Below, piece by piece: positions 1 through 7,290 of a stretch of DNA of 14,684 nt. Where the stretch lies: NCBI GenBank assembly GCA_946886875.1, contig CAMPJN010000052.1, positions 1 to 14,684 on the forward strand, given 5' to 3'. Below the pieces are notes generated by a model. It did not search any database, was not told the origin of the DNA, and worked only from the letters and a program-made list of their open reading frames with translations. Numbering within the stretch: position 1 is the stretch's first letter; each line of letters opens with the position of its first letter. Made by a program: the position numbers and the translations under genes. This stretch comes from an uncultured Pseudomonas sp. (GTDB lineage Bacteria; Pseudomonadota; Gammaproteobacteria; Pseudomonadales; Pseudomonadaceae).

Positions 1-530
1 CCCTGCTGGCCGACGGCGCGCTCTATCTGGCGCTGCTGTTCGGCTGGTTCTACCTCTGGACGGTGGCGCCGCAATGGCAGGTGCCGCAGCAAGCGGTATT
101 CAACCACTGGTTAATGCTGGCCAGCGCCCTGCTGATGAGCCTGATCGCCGCCTGGCAACTGCGCACCAGCAAAGGCCTGCGCAGCGGCGACAGTAAGGGG
201 CTGCTCGGCCATATGGCGCTGATTGCCGGCATCGGCCTGGCGCAATCCGGCCTGCTGTTATGGACCCTGCTCGCCAGCGACCTGGCGCCGCGAGCAACGG
301 CCCACGATGCGGTGATCATCGTCCTGCTGATCTACAACCTGCTGCACTGCGCCCTGGCGACCATCCTCAGCGCCCTGCAAGCCTTACGCGTGCGCTGCGG
401 TTACGTCGGTACCCACGCCCCTTACGAGCCGCTGGTGGTCGGCCAACTCTGGTACTACAACCTCGGTGTGCTCTGGAGCAGCTATTTCGCCCTGGTGCTG
501 TTCCCACCCACCTGGGGAGTCGGCGGATGA
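1..530 (+). CDS. Cytochrome c oxidase, C-terminal part of subunit I/III-type protein (partial)
   Basis: The reading frame is open from the first base of the window, so the gene starts upstream; about 175 residues are visible, read from base 3. They form four to five strongly hydrophobic helices with a subunit III (COX3-like) character. The last helix pair carries a HAPYEP segment and then WYYNLGVLWSSYF, which resembles the end of subunit III (WHFVDxVWLxLF). In many Pseudomonas caa3-like oxidases subunit III is fused behind subunit I (known of the family); only the III-like end is seen here, so fusion versus a separate subunit III cannot be decided. It would act in the inner membrane as part of a proton-pumping terminal oxidase. 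The stop TGA overlaps the next start as ATGA, which suggests translational coupling. The CtaG-type gene two positions downstream supports the oxidase call. Confidence 0.75.
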   Translation, partial: LLADGALYLALLFGWFYLWTVAPQWQVPQQAVFNHWLMLASALLMSLIAAWQLRTSKGLRSGDSKGLLGHMALIAGIGLAQSGLLLWTLLASDLAPRATAHDAVIIVLLIYNLLHCALATILSALQALRVRCGYVGTHAPYEPLVVGQLWYYNLGVLWSSYFALVLFPPTWGVGG

Positions 531-880
531 AAGGAATTCGCTCGCCTTATCACCCGCTGCATATCCCCCTCGGTTTGCTGATCTGGAGCCTGTGGTTCGT
601 CGCGATCTACGGTGGTTTGTCGGTGGCCTGCGCGGTCGCCCCACCCGCAGCGCAGCAGGGTCCATGGAACTGGTTGAACATGCTGCTCGGGCTTAGCGCC
701 GTCGTTACCCTGATATTGCTCGGCGCCCTGGCGAGGTGGTCCTGGCACGCCGGCCTGCGCATGCAGCAACAGCCGCGCGAACGCTTCGTCGCCCTGCTCG
801 CCGCCGGTACTCATGTGGTGGCCGCGCTGGCAACTCTGTTTATCGCATTGCCGATGCTGATGCTGCCGCCATGCCTGTAA
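527..880 (+). CDS. Small oxidase-cluster membrane protein, unknown function
   Basis: This 117-residue protein starts at the ATG that overlaps the previous stop (ATGA) and ends 10 bases inside the ctaG-like gene, so it sits firmly inside the oxidase operon. Three hydrophobic stretches are visible (about residues 14-38, 50-72 and 88-113), with a short basic loop (RMQQQPRER) between the second and third. I see no metal-binding or haem-binding motif. Small membrane proteins of this size occur between the subunit I gene and ctaG in Pseudomonas oxidase clusters (family knowledge). A role as accessory subunit IV or an assembly helper is inferred from position only. The reading frame is open further upstream, but the coupled ATG is the only start that fits the operon layout. 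Confidence 0.75.
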   Translation: MKGIRSPYHPLHIPLGLLIWSLWFVAIYGGLSVACAVAPPAAQQGPWNWLNMLLGLSAVVTLILLGALARWSWHAGLRMQQQPRERFVALLAAGTHVVAALATLFIALPMLMLPPCL

Positions 881-1689
881 TCCTTGGCATCGTTTTGCTG
901 CTATCGGCCCAGCCGGCGGCGGCCCACGGCCTGCTGGATAACCCGCTCGCACAGCGCTTGCCACTGATCCTCAGCGCCCTGCTGCTGGGCGCCGCCTGGT
1001 TACTTTATGGACTCGGCGCACGGCGGGTTCGCCCCCATGGCCGGGAAGCGCTATGGCTGCACCTGGCCATGGCGATCGCCGTGCTGGCGGTATTCGGCCC
1101 CCTGGATGAATGGGCCGAAACCAGCACCAGCTGGCATATGTTCCAGCACATGCTGTTCATGCTGGCGATCGCCCCGCTCTGGGCACTGGCCAGGCCCTTG
1201 CCGCAATGGCGCGCGGTCTGCGGGCCGCTGCTGCTGCCGCTATGGCGCGGCCTGTTGCGGATCGGCCGTTATCCCATGCCACTGGCGCTGCTGCACGGCG
1301 CGCTGATCTGGATCTGGCAGACCCCCAGCTTGTATCTCCTGGCCCTGGAAAACCTCTGGTGGCATATGCTCGAACACGCGAGCTTCCTGTTCAGCGCCTG
1401 GCTGTTCTGGTGGGCCTGCCTGCGCGCTACACCGCAACAGGTACCGCAAGCGCTACTGGCAATCTTGCTGACGCTGATGCACACCGGCCTGCTCGGCGCC
1501 CTGCTGACGTTCGGCAATAGCTCGTTCTACGGGGCGAATCGGGATATAGCCGATCAGCAACTGGCGGGGCTCTTGATGTGGGTGCCGGGCGGTTTGATCT
1601 ATCTTGCCGGCGCCGGCTGGATCACCTGGCGCTGGCTGGGGCGTAGTTGGCGGCGGCAGGCTAGGCCGCTGGCGACGGATAGCGAGTAG
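871..1689 (+). CDS. ctaG: Cytochrome c oxidase assembly factor, caa3-type CtaG family
   Basis: This 272-residue multi-pass membrane protein has an N-terminal signal-like segment ending near AAAHG (residues 16-20), followed by about seven hydrophobic helices. Family hallmarks are the conserved histidines and tryptophans: GPLDEWAETSTSWHMFQHMLF (in two stretches) in one helix, WIWQTPSLY, and WWHMLEHASFLFSAWLFWW. These match the membrane CtaG family of caa3-type oxidases, which is needed for oxidase assembly and probably for CuA/CuB copper delivery (family knowledge). It is distinct from the single-pass Cox11/CtaG protein. The ATG at 871 overlaps the preceding gene by 10 bases. The frame is open further upstream but reads there as a shadow of the preceding gene. 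It is the last gene of the operon: the next gene is convergent, and no clear intrinsic terminator is visible in the 67-base gap. Confidence 0.88.
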   Translation: MPVILGIVLLLSAQPAAAHGLLDNPLAQRLPLILSALLLGAAWLLYGLGARRVRPHGREALWLHLAMAIAVLAVFGPLDEWAETSTSWHMFQHMLFMLAIAPLWALARPLPQWRAVCGPLLLPLWRGLLRIGRYPMPLALLHGALIWIWQTPSLYLLALENLWWHMLEHASFLFSAWLFWWACLRATPQQVPQALLAILLTLMHTGLLGALLTFGNSSFYGANRDIADQQLAGLLMWVPGGLIYLAGAGWITWRWLGRSWRRQARPLATDSE

Positions 1690-1756
1690 GTTAGGCTGGC
1701 GCAGCGGTTCTTTGTAAGACAGTTACCTGCTGGTGGGATGGACCTGGACACACGGA

Positions 1757-3610
1757 TCAACTCGGGAAGCGGCATCCACTGTTGTGAGCCGCGCCCTCTT
1801 CACCCAACCTCACCTGATTGCGCCCACCCGTCTTGGCAGCATAGAGCGCGCTGTCGGCCAAGCTGACCAGGGTGGCAATGCCGTGCGTATCAGGGGTTTT
1901 CGGCATACAACTGCCCACCCCGATACTCACGGTAAGCCTGAGCATGCAGTTACCCGTATCGATCTCGGCATCCGCCAGGCCGTGGCGGATGCTCTCGGCC
2001 AAGGCGCAGGCACCTTCAGCGGAGGTTTCCGGAAGAATGACCATAAACTCCTCGCCACCATAGCGGCACACCACATCGCTTGGACGTTTGAGGTGGGCCT
2101 GAATGATCTGCGCCACCTGTTTCAGGGCGGCATCACCGCATTGATGACCATGGTTATCGTTGATGGCCTTGAAGTGGTCGATATCCACCATCAGCACCGA
2201 GATGGGTCGCTTGTGCCGACAGGCGCGCGCCCACTCCGTCACTAGCAGCTGATCCTGATAGGCACGATTGCGCACCCCGGTCAGACCATCAATGGTGTTC
2301 AATTCGCTGAGCAGGCGGTTCTTGGTTTCCAATTCACCAAGGACACCGTTGAGCTCGCGGGTACGCTCTTCAACCCGCTGTTCCAGGCGCTGCCGGGCCT
2401 CTTGCTCGATCTTCACATTGGCCTCTTTGAGCAGGCGCATGCGATCAGCCAGGGCGAAGGCCAAAAGAATCATCTGCAAGGCCGAACCTATCTGCAGGCC
2501 GTATTCGGTGACCGAGTTGCCGGGCAACAGGTGAAAGGTTTTCAGCGCATACATGGCCATGCCCGCCAGCAGAGCACTGAAAGCCAGCAGAAAAAAGCGC
2601 GCCTGACGATAACCCCTGAGCAGGCTGTTGGCGCCCGCACAGAACACTACAACAGGCCCTATCACTCCCACCGCTGAGGCCAGGCGTATGGCCGGGTTAT
2701 AGGGCATAAACAGGCAGCCCAGGGCGGTCATGGCCAAGGCTACGGAGGAGAGTTTAAGCAGGCGATCCATCGACGAAGCACTGGACTCGGTACGCAGAAA
2801 GGTCCGCGTCAGCAGCATCAGGGCAAACATCGACAGGGCTATCAGAAACGGCAACGCACGGTTGTTCCAGGCTGTTGCCTCGGGCCACAGGTGTTCGAAG
2901 GCCAGACCATTGAGGGTCATCTGGAACAGGGCGTAGGAGCCAATATAGAAGATGTAGTAGAGGTAGCTGCGGTCGCGGATCGAGAGATAAATCAGCAGGT
3001 TGTACAGCAGCATCGACAGCAGAATGCCGTAGTAGAGCCCCAGCAGATACTGCTCGTTGCGCGAGTCGGCGACAAACTGCTCAGGGCGGGTCAATAGCGC
3101 TGGCAATTGCAGCGAGCCATCGGTCTGCACGCGGATATACAGCCAGACTGGCTCATCAAGCGGCACGGGTAACACCGCTGTGAAATGCCGGTTGCGGATA
3201 CCTCGGCTGGCAAAAGGCCGACGGTCACCGCCATGGGCGGTCTGCAGCACCTCGCCGTGGACATCCAGCAGGTACACATCAACATGGTCGAGCGGCGGGT
3301 AACGCAACTCCAGTAGCCAATTTTCATCGCTGCCGGGTTGCAGCAACAGGGTGCGGAACCAGTAGCGATCCTTGGTAAAACCGAAATTGGGCATATCGCT
3401 GGAATGCTGAGCAAAGGCACTGTCAGGCAAACGAAAAGCGGAATGAACATCTTCGGTTAGCAGCGGGCCGGAAAAATACTGCAAATGAGCGTTGAGCTCG
3501 ATGCGCGAACGACCTTCATCGAGCACTAACGGCGAAACCGCCCAGGCCCCACCTGGATGACTCGCGAGCATAAGCAGCCCGAATAACAGCAGGAGATGGG
3601 ATAAGCGCAT
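1757..3610 (-). CDS. Membrane diguanylate cyclase with 7TMR-DISM sensor module and GGDEF domain
   Basis: Predicted to make cyclic di-GMP from two GTP in response to an extracellular signal. The 617 residues read in order: signal peptide (1-24, ending GGAWA), a periplasmic 7TMR-DISMED2-like beta domain (about 30-180, with YWFRTLLLQP and VDVYLLD), a seven-helix 7TMR-DISM block (about 186-389), a charged coiled coil (391-439, with EQRVEERTREL), then GGDEF (441-599). The GGDEF domain keeps DGLTGVRNR, the active-site signature GGEEF (518-522) and an inhibitory-site motif RPSD (509-512) exactly five residues before it. An active, product-inhibited cyclase is therefore expected. The chosen ATG starts the signal peptide; a start 36 codons upstream is open but would bury it. 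The ribosome site is weak. The periplasmic ligand is unknown; DISMED2 domains are thought to bind carbohydrate-like ligands (family knowledge). Confidence 0.9.
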   Translation of the reverse strand: MRLSHLLLLFGLLMLASHPGGAWAVSPLVLDEGRSRIELNAHLQYFSGPLLTEDVHSAFRLPDSAFAQHSSDMPNFGFTKDRYWFRTLLLQPGSDENWLLELRYPPLDHVDVYLLDVHGEVLQTAHGGDRRPFASRGIRNRHFTAVLPVPLDEPVWLYIRVQTDGSLQLPALLTRPEQFVADSRNEQYLLGLYYGILLSMLLYNLLIYLSIRDRSYLYYIFYIGSYALFQMTLNGLAFEHLWPEATAWNNRALPFLIALSMFALMLLTRTFLRTESSASSMDRLLKLSSVALAMTALGCLFMPYNPAIRLASAVGVIGPVVVFCAGANSLLRGYRQARFFLLAFSALLAGMAMYALKTFHLLPGNSVTEYGLQIGSALQMILLAFALADRMRLLKEANVKIEQEARQRLEQRVEERTRELNGVLGELETKNRLLSELNTIDGLTGVRNRAYQDQLLVTEWARACRHKRPISVLMVDIDHFKAINDNHGHQCGDAALKQVAQIIQAHLKRPSDVVCRYGGEEFMVILPETSAEGACALAESIRHGLADAEIDTGNCMLRLTVSIGVGSCMPKTPDTHGIATLVSLADSALYAAKTGGRNQVRLGEEGAAHNSGCRFPS

Positions 3611-3835
3611 TTTTGTTGTTATCCGGCTATGGTGGCCCAATCCTATGCTCCTTTGTGGTGCAGCGAAACCACTGTACCAGCATAGCGGTATGAGGGCGTT
3701 GCTTGGCGCGGAAACCAAGCGCGACTAAGGGTCAAGATCCCTAGACAGGCCGTTAGCGGCGGATAGCGATCAGGCTAGGGTGGGAAGCGAACAGAATGAG
3801 TTCACTGCAAGGCGGTAACACTGAGCCAGGCTCGA

Positions 3836-4027
3836 TCAAAACCACAGTTCCCCCTGATGATCCTTGTTTTGTAGCCTTTTCAGAACCTCCTCTGCTTGCT
3901 CACGGCTTTTACAAGCGACCATGAACTGGTTTTTCCCCGTTTTCCTATTCCAAACGGCGTAGTTACCTGCCTTGGCAACTATAATTTCGCACTCGCCAAG
4001 GTTTTCAGGTATGCGGATACGGGGCAT
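3836..4027 (-). CDS. Small hypothetical protein (63 aa)
   Basis: I cannot assign this protein to a named family. It is 63 residues long, soluble, with mixed charge. The N-terminal half looks like beta strands (ECEIIVAKAGNYAVWNR) and the C-terminal half like an amphipathic helix (SREQAEEVLKRLQNK) before a terminal ELWF. That beta-beta-alpha balance looks like a real folded protein and not chance. A GGCAG-like ribosome site lies a few bases upstream of the ATG at 4027, but it is weak. Its base composition (29 of 60 G+C in one line counted) is below that of the neighbouring core genes. It stands alone, with 225 bases to the cyclase start and 108 to the next minus-strand gene. The function is unknown. 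Confidence 0.6.
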   Translation of the reverse strand: MPRIRIPENLGECEIIVAKAGNYAVWNRKTGKNQFMVACKSREQAEEVLKRLQNKDHQGELWF

Positions 4028-4135
4028 GCGTGACTGCCTAACTTTGAGAACACAAGAGTGGCGATCTGGCAGCCCGGCACTTACGAATGGCTCAACCAGT
4101 TAGCCACCTCAACTCCATCTCGGAAAACAAAAAAC

Positions 4136-4537
4136 TCAGCGACTCGAATATTTATTAACTGAAATTAAAACAAGAAGCGTGACAAGAAAAATCGCCAGCG
4201 GCACCAACCCAAATGTTATAAAACTAAAAACCACCGCAGCCATGATTCCTTCGAGAACAACCTCATATATTGAGCAATCAGTACTTAACCCACCCCCATG
4301 GAATCCAGAGCAAATAAAACCATCAGCCGAATCTGCGACCTTGTTAGCGTAAGAAACCTGCATCGAGAATATAAATACTAAAAGCTGCATCAAAGGCGTG
4401 ACCATTAACGCAAGAAAAACGAGCCTTTTAGTTATCAACTCTCTATATGACTGAGATACCAGCCCCAATATCGAGAGCAAGGATACAGCAATAGAAACAG
4501 CGATAATTGTATAGGTCACTTTTTCGGCATGACTCAT
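4136..4537 (-). CDS. Hypothetical four-helix membrane protein, AT-rich
   Basis: I do not recognise this 133-residue protein. Four hydrophobic segments are visible, at about residues 6-28, 37-60, 91-112 and 112-128, and the last two may be one long hairpin. The loop after the second helix carries two cysteines (FICSGFHGGGLSTDCSIYE), which could form a periplasmic disulfide. The ends are polar (MSHAEK at the start, NKYSSR at the end). Three 60-base lines inside it give 74 G+C of 180 (about 41%), against 38 of 60 in a line of argR, so its composition is foreign to the neighbourhood and suggests transfer or relaxed selection. The start ATG at 4537 has only a weak AAGAA-like site, and a stop in frame just upstream rules out a longer start. 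No neighbour suggests a role. Confidence 0.6.
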   Translation of the reverse strand: MSHAEKVTYTIIAVSIAVSLLSILGLVSQSYRELITKRLVFLALMVTPLMQLLVFIFSMQVSYANKVADSADGFICSGFHGGGLSTDCSIYEVVLEGIMAAVVFSFITFGLVPLAIFLVTLLVLISVNKYSSR

Positions 4538-4670
4538 GATTTCTTAACTCGATTTTAAGCTCCTCATAACCCACAGAGCCTGCAATTTACTAAATGGCAT
4601 CTACTAATAGCTTGTAGGGCTCTAGCCTGTTCGGAGAGCCGAGTCAATGAACATAACTAACTCGAGACCA

Positions 4671-5408
4671 TTATTCACCACCAATAGCCTGCCGCACCAA
4701 TTCGTCAAGCGAGCCATCCTCGCGCATTTCCTGCAGGCTCTGATCGAAGCGCTGCAACAATACCTGCTGCTGAGCCTTTTTGGCGAATACCAGATAGGTC
4801 GGATTGATGCTCAAGGGCGGCTCCAGCGCCTGCATATTGCTTAGCTGCAATTGCTGAATGATGCGCTGCCCGGCCACTTCGATGGCGATAACCGCATCCA
4901 GCCTGCCGGAGGCGAGCATCCTGAAGTTCGCTTCATCGGAACTGCTCTCGGTGGCCAGGATGCGCCCGCTCTTGAGCGCCTCGTCGAATGCTTCGGTATA
5001 GCTCCAACCGCGAATCACCCCGACGCGCTTGTCATGCAGATCGCTGACCTGCTCGAACTTCAGCGCCGCGCCCTTGCGTACGTAGACGAGCAACTTCTCT
5101 TCGAAGATTGGCTGCGAGTAGTCGTAAATCTCCAGACGCGGCGCCGTCTTGTAGATGCCGCCGATGCCGGCTTTGGCTTTTTCGCCCATGCGCAGGGCGC
5201 GTTTCCAGGGCATCGCGCGTATTTCCACGGCTATCCCGGCGCGCTGGAACACCGCCTGCAGCAGCTCGGGATACAGCCCTTGGGCTTCACCGTCCTGGAG
5301 GTACATAAACGGCGGGTTGGCATTGTCGATGGCGATAAGCGGCTCGGCCTTGGCGGTGAGCGCAATGCAGGCGAAGGTGAAAAACAGCAGAAAGCGCGAA
5401 ATCTTCAT
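4671..5408 (-). CDS. Solitary periplasmic solute-binding protein, family 3 (amino-acid type)
   Basis: This 245-residue protein begins with a clear signal peptide (MKISRFLLFFTFACIALTAKA, given as one stretch of 20 plus the final A, cleavage after residue 21). The mature part has the SBP_bac_3 plan: a first strand (PLIAIDNANPPFMY), the G-LYPELLQAVFQRAG helix (44-58), MPWKRALRMGEKAKAG (66-81), a hinge strand DKRVGVIRGWSYTE (127-139) and MLASGRLDAVIA (164-175). It therefore binds a small solute in the periplasm. No permease or ATPase gene adjoins it, so it may feed another transporter, act as a sensor, or be an orphan. It lies 79 bases downstream of argR on the same strand and might be read through from the aot operon; no terminator is visible in the gap. 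The ATG at 5408 is chosen because it begins the signal peptide. An ATG 14 codons upstream is less likely. Confidence 0.85.
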   Translation of the reverse strand: MKISRFLLFFTFACIALTAKAEPLIAIDNANPPFMYLQDGEAQGLYPELLQAVFQRAGIAVEIRAMPWKRALRMGEKAKAGIGGIYKTAPRLEIYDYSQPIFEEKLLVYVRKGAALKFEQVSDLHDKRVGVIRGWSYTEAFDEALKSGRILATESSSDEANFRMLASGRLDAVIAIEVAGQRIIQQLQLSNMQALEPPLSINPTYLVFAKKAQQQVLLQRFDQSLQEMREDGSLDELVRQAIGGE

Positions 5409-5487
5409 GCGATGTGAAAGATCCACAACGGCCTCAGGTCTCACAAGCATAGCCCTGCATCGCTGGCCCGTACGTACGTTTGATGTT

Positions 5488-6468
5488 TTAGCCGCGCTCG
5501 ACCGGCGCCGAGGTCAATTCGAAGGGGCTGTTGCTGCGCCGCTGGTTGCGGTCTTCGCGCGGGGTGGCGCCGAAGAAGTTGCGATAGGCGCTGGAGAAAT
5601 GCGGACCGGAGGAAAAACCGCAGGACAGGCCAATCTGGATGATCGATTTGCTGGTTTGCATCAATAGTTGGCGCGCCTTGTTCAGGCGCAGTTCCAGGTA
5701 ATATTGGCTGGGTACGCGATTGAGGTATTGCTTGAAGATGCGCTCCAGCTGGCGGCGCGATACGCAGACATGGCGGGCGATCTCGTCGGTGGTCAGCGGC
5801 TCTTCGATATTGGCTTCCATCAGCAACACCGCTTGAGTCAGCTTCGGGTGGCTGGAGCCCAAGCGGTTCTGCAACGGGATGCGCTGGCGTTCACCGCCTT
5901 CGCGGATGCGCTCGACCACCAATTCTTCCGACACAGCGCCGGCCAGTTCGGCACCGTGATCGCGCGACAACAACGCCAGCAGCAGGTCCAGCACGGCCAT
6001 GCCGCCGCATGCGCTCATGCGGTCACGATCCCAGTCGAACAGATGGCTGGTGGCTATGACCTTGGGGAAGCGCTCGCTGAAGTCGTCCTGCCAGCGCCAG
6101 TGCACCGAGGCGCGGTAGCCATCGAGCAAGCCCAGTTGCGCCAGCGGGTAGACGCCGGCGGACACCGCGCCTATCACGCAACCGCTACGCACCAGTTGTT
6201 TGAGCGCGCTGGAAAGCGCCATCGGCATGGCCGCGGGCGGTTCGTCGGCGATCAGAAACAGCTTCTGGCAACCGTCGAGTTTGCCCACCCAGGACTCGCC
6301 CGGCAGGCGCCAGGCGCCCTCGCCCGGCGCTTCCGCCTGGAGAAACGAAAGCTCGTAAACCACCTCCGGGTGGACACGCTGGGCGACGAGCAAGGCTTCC
6401 TCGGCTAACGCCAAGGTCAGGGGCTTGGTATTGGGCCAAAGCAGGAAGCCGATTCGGTGGGCATTCAT
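5488..6468 (-). CDS. argR: Arginine-responsive transcriptional regulator ArgR (AraC family)
   Basis: In Pseudomonas, ArgR activates arginine uptake and catabolism (aot, aru) and represses some biosynthetic genes in response to arginine. The 326 residues comprise an N-terminal DJ-1/GATase1-like sensor domain (about 1-190) and a C-terminal AraC DNA-binding domain (about 205-305). The first helix-turn-helix is TTDEIARHVCVSRRQLERIF (226-245) and the second is around SIIQIGLSCGFSSGPHFSSA (275-294). The nucleophile-elbow position of the sensor domain reads AVSAG, so serine stands where DJ-1 enzymes carry cysteine; a binding role without catalysis fits. It closes the aot operon, 39 bases after aotP, as in P. 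aeruginosa, which gives autoregulation. Upstream of the ATG I see no Shine-Dalgarno sequence, so expression per transcript may be low. It is not the hexameric E. coli-type ArgR despite the name. Confidence 0.93.
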   Translation of the reverse strand: MNAHRIGFLLWPNTKPLTLALAEEALLVAQRVHPEVVYELSFLQAEAPGEGAWRLPGESWVGKLDGCQKLFLIADEPPAAMPMALSSALKQLVRSGCVIGAVSAGVYPLAQLGLLDGYRASVHWRWQDDFSERFPKVIATSHLFDWDRDRMSACGGMAVLDLLLALLSRDHGAELAGAVSEELVVERIREGGERQRIPLQNRLGSSHPKLTQAVLLMEANIEEPLTTDEIARHVCVSRRQLERIFKQYLNRVPSQYYLELRLNKARQLLMQTSKSIIQIGLSCGFSSGPHFSSAYRNFFGATPREDRNQRRSNSPFELTSAPVERG

Positions 6469-6507
6469 GGCGGTGAGTTTAGGCTCTGTTGGCGTAATGG
6501 GGGGCGC

Positions 6508-7272
6508 TTATTTAAGGCTGCCGGCGAGGAATTGCTGCAACCGCTCGGATTGCGGATTGACCAGCACTTCGCGAGGGTCGCCGCGCTCTTCCACCACGCC
6601 CTTGTGCAGGAATACCAACTGGTTGGACACCTCGCGGGCGAAGCCCATTTCATGGGTCACCACCACCATGGTGCGGCCTTCCTGGGCCAAGTCCTGCATG
6701 ACCTTGAGCACTTCGCCGACCAGCTCCGGGTCGAGCGCCGAGGTCGGCTCATCGAATAGCATCACCTCCGGCTCCATGGCCAGGGCGCGGGCAATCGCCA
6801 CGCGCTGCTGCTCGCCGCCGGACATATGCGCCGGGTAGGCGTCCTTGCGGTGGGCGACGCCGACCTTGTGCAAGTAGTGCTCGGCTTTGTCCCGGGCCTC
6901 CTGCTTGCTCATGCCGAGCACATGCACCGGCGCTTCCATGACGTTTTCCAGGGCGCTCATATGAGCCCACAGATTGAAATGCTGGAACACCATGGCCAGG
7001 CGCGAACGCATGCGCTGCAACTGCTTGGGGTCGGCGGCCTTGAGCGCGCCCTCCTTGTTCGCCACCAGCTTGAGCTCTTCGCCGTTGAGCAGGATCTTGC
7101 CGCCATGGGGCTGCTCGAGCAGGTTGATACAGCGCAGGAAGGTACTCTTGCCCGAGCCGCTGGAGCCGATGATGCTGGTCACATCGCCAGCCTTGGCCGC
7201 CAGGGACACGCCCTTGAGCACTTCGTGGCTGCCGTAACGCTTGTGCAAGTCCTGAACTTCAAGTTTGTACAT
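6508..7272 (-). CDS. aotP: Arginine/ornithine ABC transporter ATP-binding protein AotP
   Basis: This is the cytoplasmic ATPase that powers arginine/ornithine import through AotQM. At 254 residues it is the usual length for amino-acid importer ATPases. Motifs in order: Walker [10 protein letters not shown] (36-44), Q-loop glutamine 97 in MVFQHFNLW, signature SGGEQQ (151-156), Walker B VMLFDE (170-175), D-loop SALD (178-181) and switch histidine 207 in [11 protein letters not shown]. All catalytic residues are present. I chose the ATG at 7272, which gives [14 protein letters not shown], the beginning I remember for the Pseudomonas family. A GTG three codons upstream is open but seems less likely; a TGGA ribosome-site-like sequence precedes the ATG. 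The gene follows aotO by 18 bases and precedes argR by 39. Confidence 0.95.
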   Translation of the reverse strand: MYKLEVQDLHKRYGSHEVLKGVSLAAKAGDVTSIIGSSGSGKSTFLRCINLLEQPHGGKILLNGEELKLVANKEGALKAADPKQLQRMRSRLAMVFQHFNLWAHMSALENVMEAPVHVLGMSKQEARDKAEHYLHKVGVAHRKDAYPAHMSGGEQQRVAIARALAMEPEVMLFDEPTSALDPELVGEVLKVMQDLAQEGRTMVVVTHEMGFAREVSNQLVFLHKGVVEERGDPREVLVNPQSERLQQFLAGSLK

Positions 7273-7290
7273 GGTTTCCACTCTCTTGGA

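Noticed and set aside
3655..3720. Small inverted repeats upstream of the diguanylate cyclase (GTGGT/ACCAC and GCTTGG/CCAAGC)
   Set aside because: Stems of five and six bases with eight-base loops are common by chance; no promoter or known operator aligns with them.
4617..4640. Hairpin GGCTCT/AGAGCC after the solitary binding protein as a terminator
   Set aside because: Six-bp stem, 11-base loop and no T-tract on the minus strand; too weak to call.
5469..5478. Perfect palindrome CGTACGTACG between argR and the solitary binding protein
   Set aside because: It is a simple alternating repeat of low complexity, easily produced by chance, with no second copy seen in the window.
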